The notes: generated by a model from the sequence alone, not told the origin. Shown: positions 50,887 to 59,905, counted from the first letter of the stretch. The stretch: 64,000 bases of DNA from Nonomuraea spiralis (GCF_014648435.1 NZ_BMRC01000003.1:310001-374000), one strand, 5' to 3'. Translations and numbers: made by a program.

Positions 50887-51773
50887 GCCGAGGTACGACC
50901 GTCCGCCGCGGGCGTCCCTGGCTCTACCTGCTGCCCGCGGCGGCCGTGCTGATCCCGCTGTTCGGCTACCCGGTCTACATGCTCGGCCTGCTGTCGGTCT
51001 TCGACTACCGGCAGGCGCAGGTCAGCGGCGGGCAGCCGAGCACGTTCGTCGGGTTCGGCAACTACGCCGCGCTGCTCGGCGACGGCCGGTTCTGGGAGGT
51101 GCTGGCCCAGACCGTGGGGTTCGCGGCGGCGCTGGTCGCCGCGACGCTGGCGGTCGGCGCGGCCCTGGCCGTGCTGCTGACCAGGACCGGGCCGGTGCCC
51201 AGGACGGCCCTGTCGCTGGCGGCGCTCGGCGCGTGGGCGGCGCCCGCGATGACCGGCTCGACCGTGTGGATGTTCCTCTTCGACGCCGACCTCGGCCTGG
51301 TCAACCAGGTGCTCGGCATCGACGGGTTCAACTGGTTCTACGACCGGTGGGTCACCTTCGGCGTGGTCGGGGCGACGATCGTGTGGCACTCGTTCCCGCT
51401 GGTGATGATCACCCTGTACGCCGGCATCCGCGCCATCCCGGCCTCGGTGCTGGAGGCCGCCGCGCTCGACGGAGCCACGGCCTGGCAGGGTTTCCGGCGC
51501 ATCATCGTGCCGATGTTGCGGCCCCTGGTCACGATCGTGGTCATCCAGTCGGTGATCTGGGACTTCAAGGTCTTCACCCAGATCTACGTGATGACCAACG
51601 GCGGCGGCGTGGCCGGGCAGAACACCGTGCTCAACGTCTACGCCTACCAGACCGCCTTCGGCTCCTCCGAGTACGGCCTCGGCTCGGCCATCGCGGTCGT
51701 CATGACGCTGATCCTGCTCGTGATCACCCTGTTCTACATCCGGGCGCTGCGGCGCAGTGGGGAACGCCTGTGA
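50883..51773 (+). CDS. Sugar ABC transporter permease (MalF type)
   Basis: A 296-aa permease with about six membrane helices (first at roughly 13-33). The EAA motif is E-A-A-A-L-D-G-A-T-A-W-Q followed by I-V-P-M-L-R-P. GTG 50883 overlaps the preceding TGA. It forms the channel with the next gene product. Confidence 0.92.
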   Translation: MSRGTTVRRGRPWLYLLPAAAVLIPLFGYPVYMLGLLSVFDYRQAQVSGGQPSTFVGFGNYAALLGDGRFWEVLAQTVGFAAALVAATLAVGAALAVLLTRTGPVPRTALSLAALGAWAAPAMTGSTVWMFLFDADLGLVNQVLGIDGFNWFYDRWVTFGVVGATIVWHSFPLVMITLYAGIRAIPASVLEAAALDGATAWQGFRRIIVPMLRPLVTIVVIQSVIWDFKVFTQIYVMTNGGGVAGQNTVLNVYAYQTAFGSSEYGLGSAIAVVMTLILLVITLFYIRALRRSGERL

Positions 51774-52588
51774 ACCGACGACTCCTGCCCAACACGGTCG
51801 CGCTGGTGGTCGCCCTCCTCACCGCGTTCCCGCTGTACTGGATGGTCCTGTCGGCGTTCAAGCCCGCGGGCGAGATCCAGTCGCTGGAGGTCAGGCCGTG
51901 GACGTCGCACCCGACGCTGGACAACTTCGTCCACGTGCTCACCGGCGAGAACTTCGCCCGCTACCTGCTCAACAGCGCGATCGTGGCGCTCGTCGTGGTG
52001 GTGTTGTCGGCCGGGATCGCCTTCCTCGCGGCGGTGGCCGTGACCAGGTTCGCCTTCCGGTTCAGGACCACCGTGCTGATCATGTTCCTGATCGCGCAGA
52101 TGGTGCCGGTCGAGGCGCTGACGATCCCGCTGTTCTTCGTGGTCAGGGACCTGGGGCTGCTCAACACGCTGGCCTCGCTGATCGTGGTGCAGCTCGCGTT
52201 CACGATGCCGTTCGCGGTCTGGATGTTGCGCGGGTTCGTCGCCGGGGTGCCAGAGGCGCTGGAGGAGGCGGCGATGATCGACGGGGCCGGGCGCGCGACC
52301 GTCCTGTGGCGCATCCTGTTCCCGCTGGTCGCGCCCGGACTGGTGGCGACCAGCGTGTTCTCCTTCATCACCGCCTGGAACGACTTCGTCTTCGCCAGGA
52401 CGTTCATCATCTCGGCCAAGGACAACCAGACCCTGCCCGCGGCGCTGCTCGTCTTCTTCAAGCCCGACGGCAACGACTGGGGCGGGATCATGGCGGCCTC
52501 GACGCTGATGACGATCCCGGTGCTGATCTTCTTCGTGGCGGTGCAGCGGCGGCTCGTGTCAGGGCTTGGAGGGGCGGTCAAGGACTGA
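51770..52588 (+). CDS. Sugar ABC transporter permease (MalG type)
   Basis: A 272-aa permease with six predicted helices and the EAA motif E-E-A-A-M-I-D-G-A-G followed by I-L-F-P-L-V-A-P. The GTG start overlaps the upstream TGA. Its 3' end overlaps the convergent AlkZ-like gene by 30 bp. Confidence 0.92.
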   Translation: MNRRLLPNTVALVVALLTAFPLYWMVLSAFKPAGEIQSLEVRPWTSHPTLDNFVHVLTGENFARYLLNSAIVALVVVVLSAGIAFLAAVAVTRFAFRFRTTVLIMFLIAQMVPVEALTIPLFFVVRDLGLLNTLASLIVVQLAFTMPFAVWMLRGFVAGVPEALEEAAMIDGAGRATVLWRILFPLVAPGLVATSVFSFITAWNDFVFARTFIISAKDNQTLPAALLVFFKPDGNDWGGIMAASTLMTIPVLIFFVAVQRRLVSGLGGAVKD

Positions 52589-53665
52589 GACGTCGTGTTT
52601 GTCGCCGGGGGCCAGGAACTCCAGCAGCCGCCGCGCCTCCTCCTCGACCTCGTCCAGCGCGCCGAACGGCGTCCACTGGTGGACGTTCAGCGTGGAGACG
52701 CCCTTGGCCCTGGTCACCGTCCAGTCGCCGGCGGTGACGCCGTCCACGAGGATGATCCGGGGGATCACGTTCGTGCCCATGAACGACTCCTGCATGACGG
52801 CCGCGCCGCGCTCGCTGATCACCCGGGAGCGGTCGGCGTGCGACAGGAACAGGTTGTCGAAGTCGTACATCAGCCGGACGGGAGCCGGTACGTCCTCCGG
52901 CGGCCGGACCGCGTCCGGCAGGTCGTACAACGTCCGGCCCGAGTCGTCCCTGAACCGGACCAGGTCCATGGACTCGACGACCTCGCCCAGCCGGGTCAGC
53001 CCCGACCAGGTCTGCGCGTCCTGCACCGAGGCGGGGCCGAAGGCGGCCAGATAGCGGCGTACCAGCTCGGCGGGGGTCATCGGCGGCACCTCGGCGGCGC
53101 TCAGCCACGACTCGGCGGTGGTGTGCGCGACCGGCCCGCTCCTGCCCCACAACCCGCGCGGCGGCACCTGCACCAGCGGCAGCAGCCAGCGCACGCCCTG
53201 GCCGAGCGCGTGCGGGTCGTTGTCCGGCCACCGCTCGGCCAGCGCCCGCCCGAGGTCGGCGAACGTCATGGGACGCTCCTCCAGCAGCGCCCGCCCGGTC
53301 GCGGCCAGCTCGTGAAGATCGACGCCCGCCAGCCGCTTGCCGAACGTCGTACGGGTCATGCGCTCGGTGACGACCTGCAACAGCGGCCGCATGGCCAGGC
53401 AGTCGCGGGCGGTGACCAGGTGGATGGTGGACCGTTGCAACGCGATCCGGACGAGCTCGCGGCCGGCCAGCAGGCCGGAGGCGTCCTCGGGCTTGAGCCC
53501 CTCGACACGGTTCCACAGCCCGACGTACCAGGTGTGGGGGGTCTGCGCCTGGAGGCCGCCGACGTGCTCGACGACCTCGGGCACGCTCCAGCCGGTGCGG
53601 CGCAGCAGAAGTTGCCGGTCGAGCGTGGCCCGGTTGAGCGCACGACGGGAGATGAGGGGATCCAT
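52559..53665 (-). CDS. AlkZ-like winged-helix DNA glycosylase family protein (HTH_42)
   Basis: A 368-aa protein of the HTH_42 family, built of tandem winged-helix modules. The N-terminal G-G-L-Q39-A-Q41-T contains the Q-x-Q motif that is catalytic in Streptomyces AlkZ, the glycosylase that unhooks azinomycin crosslinks. Family relatives outside toxin clusters (AlkX/YcaQ) repair nitrogen-mustard-type lesions. ATG 53665 has no ribosome site. No antibiotic cluster is adjacent, so a general alkylation-repair role is the simplest inference. Confidence 0.78.
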   Translation of the reverse strand: MDPLISRRALNRATLDRQLLLRRTGWSVPEVVEHVGGLQAQTPHTWYVGLWNRVEGLKPEDASGLLAGRELVRIALQRSTIHLVTARDCLAMRPLLQVVTERMTRTTFGKRLAGVDLHELAATGRALLEERPMTFADLGRALAERWPDNDPHALGQGVRWLLPLVQVPPRGLWGRSGPVAHTTAESWLSAAEVPPMTPAELVRRYLAAFGPASVQDAQTWSGLTRLGEVVESMDLVRFRDDSGRTLYDLPDAVRPPEDVPAPVRLMYDFDNLFLSHADRSRVISERGAAVMQESFMGTNVIPRIILVDGVTAGDWTVTRAKGVSTLNVHQWTPFGALDEVEEEARRLLEFLAPGDKHDVSVLDRPSKP

Positions 53666-53680
53666 AGGGACAAAGGTAGG

Positions 53681-53713
53681 GGTCATTGCGGCCTGTCCCA
53701 GACCGCAATGACC
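53681..53713 (-). terminator. Stem-loop between lactate monooxygenase-like and AlkZ-like genes
   Basis: Perfect 11-bp arms GGTCATTGCGG (53681-53691) and CCGCAATGACC (53703-53713) around an 11-nt loop. It lies 13 bp past the stop of the upstream (minus-strand) gene and 16 bp before the AlkZ-like start. It probably terminates or attenuates the upstream transcript; no T-run follows. Confidence 0.5.
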
Positions 53714-53726
53714 TCGTGACAGCGGC

Positions 53727-54860
53727 TCATCCGGCCAGCGCGCCGGGCCCGAGCTCGCCGGGGGCGGAGTAGCCGGACAGGGCGAGCGTGATGTCCAGTT
53801 CGCCCAGCAGGCAGCGCAGTACGTGCTCGACGCCCGCCTGCCCGCCGAGGGCCAGGCCGTACAACACGGGACGGCCGACCAGCACCGCCTTCGCGCCCAG
53901 CGCGAGCGCCTTGACCACGTCGGCGCCGGTGCGCACGCCCGAGTCGAACAACACCGTCAGCCGGTCGCCGACCGCCTCGGCGATGCCGGGCAGCGCGTCG
54001 AGCGCGGCGAGGGCGCCGTCCACCTGGCGGCCGCCGTGGTTGGACACCACGATCCCGTCCATGCCGTGCTCGGCGGCCAGGCGGGCGTCCTCGGTGCTCA
54101 TGATGCCCTTGAGCACGATCGGGCCGTCCCAGTGGTCGCGCAGGAACGGCAGGTCGTCCCAGCTCAGGCCCGGGTTGGGGAACATGCCCGCCCAATGCGT
54201 GACCGGGTTGTCCACGCCGGCGAAGGAGGGGGCGCTCAGGTAGTTGGCGATGCCGGTGCCGGCCAGGAACGGCAGGTAGCCGCGGTCGAGGTCGGCCGGA
54301 CGCCAGCCGAGCAGCGTCGTGTCCAGCGTGACCACCAGCACCGAGTGGCCGGTCGCCCTGGCCCGGCGCAGGAAGCTCACGCACACGTCGCGGTCGGTCG
54401 GGTAGTAGAGCTGGTACCAGCGCGGCGCGTCCCCGCCCGCCGCCGCCACCTGCTCGAAGTCGTGGGCGGCCGCCGTCGAGTGCACGTACGGGACGCCGAC
54501 CGCGGCCGCGGCCCGTACGGTGGCGAGCTCGCCCTCCTCGTGGGCCAGCGTCTGCACGCCCATCGGCGCGACCAGCACCGGTGCCGGCATCCGGGTGCCC
54601 AGCACCTCGCACGACAGGTCGCGCTGCCGCTCGACCCCGCGCAACATCCGAGGCACGATCCTGCGCCGCTCGAACGCCTCCAGGTTGGCGCGGGCGGTCG
54701 AGCCGCTGCCCGCGCTGGGCACGATGTAGCCGAGCGCCTCGGGTGAGAGCACCTTCCTGGCCGCGTTCTCCAGGGCGGCCAGGTCGGTGGTCAGCTCGGG
54801 CGTACGGCCTTCGAGCATGCCCGCCAGGTAGATGCCGAGCTGGTGATCGCCTGCGTTCAT
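53727..54860 (-). CDS. FMN-dependent alpha-hydroxy acid oxidase (lactate 2-monooxygenase-like)
   Basis: A 377-aa TIM-barrel flavoenzyme. The catalytic His and FMN-binding motif S-N-H-G-G-R-Q is near residue 270. The W-Y-Q-L-Y-Y-P and V-T-L-D-T-T-L-L-G-W-R-P-A-D-L-D segments are characteristic of the lactate 2-monooxygenase branch rather than LldD. Such enzymes oxidise L-lactate or another 2-hydroxy acid. I use ATG 54860 (M-N-A-G-D-H-Q-L-G-I-Y); ATG 54869 is equally in frame. No ribosome site is visible. It is divergent from a Ser/Thr kinase gene. Confidence 0.85.
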   Translation of the reverse strand: MNAGDHQLGIYLAGMLEGRTPELTTDLAALENAARKVLSPEALGYIVPSAGSGSTARANLEAFERRRIVPRMLRGVERQRDLSCEVLGTRMPAPVLVAPMGVQTLAHEEGELATVRAAAAVGVPYVHSTAAAHDFEQVAAAGGDAPRWYQLYYPTDRDVCVSFLRRARATGHSVLVVTLDTTLLGWRPADLDRGYLPFLAGTGIANYLSAPSFAGVDNPVTHWAGMFPNPGLSWDDLPFLRDHWDGPIVLKGIMSTEDARLAAEHGMDGIVVSNHGGRQVDGALAALDALPGIAEAVGDRLTVLFDSGVRTGADVVKALALGAKAVLVGRPVLYGLALGGQAGVEHVLRCLLGELDITLALSGYSAPGELGPGALAG

Positions 54861-54951
54861 GGCGCCCATCTAACCAGCCCGCAACGGCTTCCGGGCGGTG
54901 GGTACGGCTGCCGGATGACGGCGACGGCGGCGCGGCTCTACGCTGCTCTTC

Positions 54952-56631
54952 ATGCACAGACGCGTGATCGACAACCGCTTCGAGCTGACCGAGAGGCTCG
55001 GCGGCGGTGGCATGGGCCTGGTGTGGCGCGCCTGGGACACCGCCCTCCACCGCGAGGTCGCGCTGAAGGAGGTACGCCCGCCCGACCCGGCGTTCGAGGA
55101 GCACGATCCGGAGGCCGCCCGGGAGCTGCGGGCCAGGGTGCTGCGCGAGGCCCGCGCGCTGGCCCGGCTCAACCACCCGCACGTCGCCACCATCCACCAC
55201 ATCGTCGATCCGGGCGGCGAGGGCTACCCGTGGATCGTCATGGAGCTGGTCACCGGCGGCTCGCTCCAGGACCGCCTCGCGCGCGGCCCGATGTCGCCCT
55301 GGGAGGCCGCCCGTCTGGGCCGCGAGGTGCTGTCCGCGCTGCGCGCCGCCCACACGGTCGGCATCCAGCACCGCGACGTCAAGCCCGCCAACGTGCTGCT
55401 GCGCGAGGACGGCCGCTCGGTGCTCACCGACTTCGGCATCGCCGCCGTGCGCGAGTCGACCAGCCTGACGGCGACCGGGTCGTTCATCGGCTCGCCCGAG
55501 TACATGGCGCCCGAGCGCATCAACGGCCACGAGGGCGACCCGGCCTCCGACCTGTGGTCGCTCGGCATGCTGCTGTACGTCGCCGTCGAGGGCCGCCACC
55601 CGCTGCGCAGGAGCACCACGCTGGCGACGCTGGCCGCGGTGCTCAACCAGGAGGTGCCGCCGGCGGAGCGGGCCGGGCCGCTCGGTCTCGTGCTGAACGC
55701 CCTGCTGCGCCGCGACCCGGCGGGCCGCCCCGACGCCGAGACCCTCGACCGCATGCTCGCCGGCGTCACCGACCCGCCCTCCGCCCCCCACGGCTTCACC
55801 CCGCAACCTCCCCCACCCGTCCAGCACGCGCCGATGCAGGGGCCGCCGGTCCAGCACGCGCCGATGCAGCAAGGGCCTGTGCAGCACGGGCCCATGCAGC
55901 ACGCGCCGATGCAGCACGGGCCCATGCAGGGGGCGACCGTGCCGCCGTGGGGGCCGTCGGACTCGCAGGCCGGGACCATGTCGTCGCGCCGCCCCCGGCG
56001 TTCGCCGATCGCGGCGGTGACGGCCTCCGTGGGCGCGCTGGCGGTGACCGGGGTGCTGGTCTGGGCGCTGCTCCCGGACGGGCGCGGCGGCCTGGGCCCG
56101 GCCGTCCAGACGGGCGAGCCGCCCGTCACCCCCAGGGAGACCGTCGACGTCCAGGGCTCGGAGCAGCCCGACGAGCCGGAGCCCCAGCCGGAGAACCTGC
56201 TCACCGCCGCCGGCGCCCGCGCCGCGATCAAGGCGCTCAAGCCGGTCATGGGCGGCACCAAGGTCGTACGGATGGTCATCTACCCGACGTACGCCTCCGC
56301 CGAGGCCCCGCTCAAGAACGACCCCGGCGTCTACGACCGCTACTCCTACCGCGACGGCGTCGCCACCCGCGACGGCAGCGGCTCCACGGTGCGCACGCCC
56401 ACCGTCGACCTGGCCAAGTTCAACTGGGACGCCCTCCCCGCCCTGTTCAAGAAGGCGGAAAGCACGCTCGGTGTGCGCAAGCCCAAATCGCGCTACATCA
56501 TCGTCGATCCCGACTTCGTGTTCACCAGCACCAGGCAGGTGCTGCTCGTCTACCTGAGCGACGACTACCGCACGGGCTACCTGGTGGCCGACGCCCGGGG
56601 CCGGGTGCTGAAGACCTACCCCGCCTCCTGA
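54952..56631 (+). CDS. Membrane Ser/Thr protein kinase
   Basis: A 559-aa PknB-type kinase. Complete kinase motifs: G-loop G-G-G-G-M-G (17-22), Lys39 in V-A-L-K, H140-R-D142-x4-N147, D160-F-G, and an A-P-E motif. Residues 288-328 are a low-complexity linker with repeated Q-H-(A/G)-P-M units. One transmembrane helix spans about 353-374, followed by a ~185-residue extracytoplasmic domain with no PASTA repeats and no recognised sensor fold. The catalytic part is expected to be active. It converges, 13 bp apart, on a second kinase gene. Confidence 0.92.
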   Translation: MHRRVIDNRFELTERLGGGGMGLVWRAWDTALHREVALKEVRPPDPAFEEHDPEAARELRARVLREARALARLNHPHVATIHHIVDPGGEGYPWIVMELVTGGSLQDRLARGPMSPWEAARLGREVLSALRAAHTVGIQHRDVKPANVLLREDGRSVLTDFGIAAVRESTSLTATGSFIGSPEYMAPERINGHEGDPASDLWSLGMLLYVAVEGRHPLRRSTTLATLAAVLNQEVPPAERAGPLGLVLNALLRRDPAGRPDAETLDRMLAGVTDPPSAPHGFTPQPPPPVQHAPMQGPPVQHAPMQQGPVQHGPMQHAPMQHGPMQGATVPPWGPSDSQAGTMSSRRPRRSPIAAVTASVGALAVTGVLVWALLPDGRGGLGPAVQTGEPPVTPRETVDVQGSEQPDEPEPQPENLLTAAGARAAIKALKPVMGGTKVVRMVIYPTYASAEAPLKNDPGVYDRYSYRDGVATRDGSGSTVRTPTVDLAKFNWDALPALFKKAESTLGVRKPKSRYIIVDPDFVFTSTRQVLLVYLSDDYRTGYLVADARGRVLKTYPAS

Positions 56632-56644
56632 CCGGCCGACCGGC

Positions 56645-59600
56645 TCAGCAGGCGTCCTGGTAGTCGCTCTCCGGGATCAGACGGCTCCACTCGTCCTGGC
56701 TGAGCGCACCGCCCGCGCGGGCGCACACCTCCTGCGCCGTGAGCGCCGGATCGACCGGGCTCTCGCGTACGGTGCCGTCGGCCGCCACGCCGCGCAGCCT
56801 GCGGCCGTCCGGGCTGAAGGCGACCCCCTCGGCCCCGGATCCGACCTGGCCGACCTCGCGCAGCGTGCCGGCGTCCCACAGGGAGGTGCGTTCGGCGTCG
56901 ACCGCCAGCAGGTCGCCACCGGGGGAGAACCGCAGGTCGCGGACGGGGGCCGAACCGGTCTCGACGACGCCGGCCCGCTGGCGCCCGCGGACGTCCCACA
57001 ACTCCACGCGCCCGCCGCCGAGCCCGAGGGCCAGCGTGCGGCCGTCGGGGGAGAAGGCGAGCGCGGTGGGCTCGGCCGTGCCGGGGACGAGCGGGGTGAC
57101 CTGGCCCGTACGCAGGTCGAGCAGGTTGGTGCCCGAGGCGAGGGTCGAGCCGTCGGGGCTGAAGGCCATCGCCAGGTCGCCGGCCCCCTCATAAGCCCTG
57201 ATCCGGCGGCCCGCGCGCACGTCCCAGGTCTCCAGCCGCCTGCCGCGGGCGGTGGCCAGCGTGTCGCCGCCGGGGGACAGGGCCACGGCCGGCACGTCCC
57301 CGCCCGCGTCGATGGCGGCCACCCGCTTGCCGCCCGACGCCTCCCAGACCGTGACCGGGTCGCCGGCCACGGCCAGCAGCCTGCCGTCGGCGTCGAAGGC
57401 CACGTCGCCGGTGGCGGCGATCTCGGCCAGGGGCTTGCGCGCCACCACGTCCGTGAGCCGGATGGCGTCGCCGACCTCCTTGGCCGCGACCCGGCCGTCG
57501 CTCGACAACGCGGCGGTGCGGACGCCGGGGGAGGGGGCGGGCAGGCCGGAGACGTCGAGCGAGACGACCGAGCCCAGGCCGCTCAGGTAGCGCAGCGTGC
57601 GGCCGTCGGAGGAGAAGGCCAGGCCGCCGTGCTGCTCGCCGCGGAAGCGGTAGGAGCCGGCCAGCCGCCGGTCGGCGACTCGCCAGACGCGCACCTCGTC
57701 CCGGCCGGGGAGGGCGAGCAGGCTGCCGTCGGGGCTGAACACGGGCGTGCCGGCGGAGGCGTCCGCCAGGCTCGGGCCGTCGCCCGCCTCCGCGGTGGAC
57801 GTGGCGGCGTACGCGCTGACGGGGGCGTCGGCGGGCGCGGCCGGCCGGGAGCCGTCGCCGGCGGGCGTGAGGAGGGTCACGCCGTCGCGGCCCGCGACGG
57901 CGAGGGTGCGGCCGTCGGGGCTGAAGGCCACGGGCGGCGCCGACCGGTCCGGCCCGGCCGGCGGCCGTACGGTGATCTCCCGCACCTTGGTACGGCCCGG
58001 CAGCTCCCACAACTCGACCCGGCCGTCCAGGGTGGAGATCGCGGCCCGGCCACCGTCGCGGGACACCGCCACCCGGCGGTCGGTCACGTCGAGCAGCACC
58101 TCGCCACCCCGGTAGACCCTGGTCCTGTTGCCGTCGGTGATCGTGTACGTCCCGGCGTCCGGGGTCCGGCCGGTGGTCACCTCGACGGGCCGCCCGCCGG
58201 GGCCCTCGGCGTACCGGCCGTCCTCGCTCAGCGCGGCGCTGCCCTCGGGGAGCGGGCGGGAGGCGAGCTGCCGTCCGCTCCGGACGTCCCAGACGACCAG
58301 CGTGCCGGCCTGCCATCTGACCAGCTCGTCGCCGCGCAGCAGGTAGCGGGCCCGTTCGTCGGCCGCCGGGTCGGTGAACACGCCCAGCTCGGGCTGCGCG
58401 AGCGAGGCCTGCAACGCCGCCCGCGCCTCGAACACCGGCGACATCCGCCAGGCGGCCACGCTCAGCCGCATCGCCGTACGCGGGTCGGAGGAACGCAGCG
58501 CCTCGGCGCGGGCGGCCACGGCCCGCGCGTTCGCCTCCAGCAGCCGGCCGCGCAGCTCCTGCTCGCCGCTCAGCGACACGGCCGACATCGACACCGCGAC
58601 GGCAAGGGCCGCGGCCAGCGTCGCCAGCGAGGGCCGCAACAACCGCCTGCGCTGCTTGGACAGGGCCACGCTCGCGCCGATGAAGTCGCGTTCGAGCTGG
58701 CTGAGGCGCAGGTGGCGGCGCTTGGCCGCGGCCCAGCCGAGCACGGTGTCGAGCCGGTCGCCCCGGTAGAGGTAGGAATGCCCGCGCCGGCGCCGCGACC
58801 ACCGGGCCGCGGCCAGGCGCAGCTCCCGGTGCACGGGCAGGCCGTCGCGCTCGTCGGCCACCCAGCCGCGCAGCCGGGGCCAGGCCCGGTAGAGCGCGGC
58901 GCTGGCCGGCGCCACCCGGTCGTCGCGCACGGCCACCAGCTTGCCGACCGGCGTCTCGGTCGGCGGCACCCGTACGCTGCGGCGCACGAGCAGCCCGGCC
59001 TCCATGAGCGGGGCCAGCACGCCGCCCTCGTCGTGGGGCTCGTCACCGTCCATGAGCCGCAGCAGCAGCCCCGGCACCGCCTCCTGCTGGCGGGGCGTGA
59101 GCCCGGCGTAGACCGCCTCGGCCAGCTCGCCGAGCGACCCGCGCCCGGCCACGCCCTGCGGCGGGCGCAGCGCGCCGGCGTCGGCCTCGACCAGCAGCTC
59201 CTCAGCCGCCGGACGGTCGGCGGGATTCTTGGCCAGCGCGCGCCCGACCAGGTCGCGCAGCCCGTCGGGCAGGGCGCTCAGGTCGGGGTCGACGGTCAGC
59301 AGGCGGTGCAGCACCCCGCCCAGGCTCCGGCCGGCGAACGGATCGCAGCCCGTGGCCGCGTAGAGCACCACGGCCCCCCAGGAGAACACGTCCGTCGCCG
59401 GCTCGTGCCCGCTCCCGGTCAGGATCTCGGGGGCGAGGTACGTGCACGTCGCCTCCAGCGGCCCCCCGGCCGCCACCCCCAGGTCGATCACCTTGGGACC
59501 GCCCGCGGCCAGCAGCACGCTCTCCGGCCGCAGGTCACGATGGGTCAGCCCGGCCGCGTGCAGCGCCCGCAGGGCCCCGGCCAGCGCCGCGGCCAGCGCC

Positions 59601-59905
59601 GCCAGCTCCTCGCCCTGGTACGGTCCATGGCGCTCGACCGCCTGCCGCAGGTCGGGCCCGTCGACGAACTCGCTCACCACGTACGGGATGCCGCGCTCGA
59701 CCCCGGAGGCGACCACCTCGGCCAGATGGGGGCAGGTCAGCCGCTCGACGGGCTCGACCTCGACCCGCGGCACCTTGACCGCGTAACGGCGGCCCTCGTC
59801 GTCGTAGGCGTCGTAGACGACGCCGCGCGCGCCCGCGCCGAGGCGGGCGGCCAGCCAGAAGCCGCCCAACCTCTCTGGATCACCAGGCACCAAGCGCATC
59901 GTCAC
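56645..59905 (-). CDS. Protein kinase-like / STAND-arm / WD40 fusion protein
   Basis: A 1086-aa multidomain protein. Residues 10-235 are a compact Ser/Thr kinase fold with Lys44 and H122-R-D124, but the catalytic-loop Lys is Arg126, the Mg-binding Asn is Ser129, DFG reads D-L-G (141-143), and the activation segment is short. Residues 255-420 match the post-NTPase arm of nSTAND1 proteins (A-L-Y-R-A-W-P-R-L-R-G-W, then L-Y-R-G-D-R-L and L-E-R-D-F-I-G-A-S), yet no Walker motifs are present. A transmembrane helix is at 424-445. About 500-1050 forms a WD40-like beta-propeller with repeated F-S-P-D-G-R-T-L-A. GTG 59905 or ATG 59899 start. Confidence 0.85.
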   Translation of the reverse strand: MTMRLVPGDPERLGGFWLAARLGAGARGVVYDAYDDEGRRYAVKVPRVEVEPVERLTCPHLAEVVASGVERGIPYVVSEFVDGPDLRQAVERHGPYQGEELAALAAALAGALRALHAAGLTHRDLRPESVLLAAGGPKVIDLGVAAGGPLEATCTYLAPEILTGSGHEPATDVFSWGAVVLYAATGCDPFAGRSLGGVLHRLLTVDPDLSALPDGLRDLVGRALAKNPADRPAAEELLVEADAGALRPPQGVAGRGSLGELAEAVYAGLTPRQQEAVPGLLLRLMDGDEPHDEGGVLAPLMEAGLLVRRSVRVPPTETPVGKLVAVRDDRVAPASAALYRAWPRLRGWVADERDGLPVHRELRLAAARWSRRRRGHSYLYRGDRLDTVLGWAAAKRRHLRLSQLERDFIGASVALSKQRRRLLRPSLATLAAALAVAVSMSAVSLSGEQELRGRLLEANARAVAARAEALRSSDPRTAMRLSVAAWRMSPVFEARAALQASLAQPELGVFTDPAADERARYLLRGDELVRWQAGTLVVWDVRSGRQLASRPLPEGSAALSEDGRYAEGPGGRPVEVTTGRTPDAGTYTITDGNRTRVYRGGEVLLDVTDRRVAVSRDGGRAAISTLDGRVELWELPGRTKVREITVRPPAGPDRSAPPVAFSPDGRTLAVAGRDGVTLLTPAGDGSRPAAPADAPVSAYAATSTAEAGDGPSLADASAGTPVFSPDGSLLALPGRDEVRVWRVADRRLAGSYRFRGEQHGGLAFSSDGRTLRYLSGLGSVVSLDVSGLPAPSPGVRTAALSSDGRVAAKEVGDAIRLTDVVARKPLAEIAATGDVAFDADGRLLAVAGDPVTVWEASGGKRVAAIDAGGDVPAVALSPGGDTLATARGRRLETWDVRAGRRIRAYEGAGDLAMAFSPDGSTLASGTNLLDLRTGQVTPLVPGTAEPTALAFSPDGRTLALGLGGGRVELWDVRGRQRAGVVETGSAPVRDLRFSPGGDLLAVDAERTSLWDAGTLREVGQVGSGAEGVAFSPDGRRLRGVAADGTVRESPVDPALTAQEVCARAGGALSQDEWSRLIPESDYQDAC

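Noticed and set aside
55817-55935. Possible CRISPR-like short repeat
   Set aside because: The repeat is in frame and encodes the Q-H-x-P-M linker of a kinase. There are no unique spacers of constant length and no cas genes.
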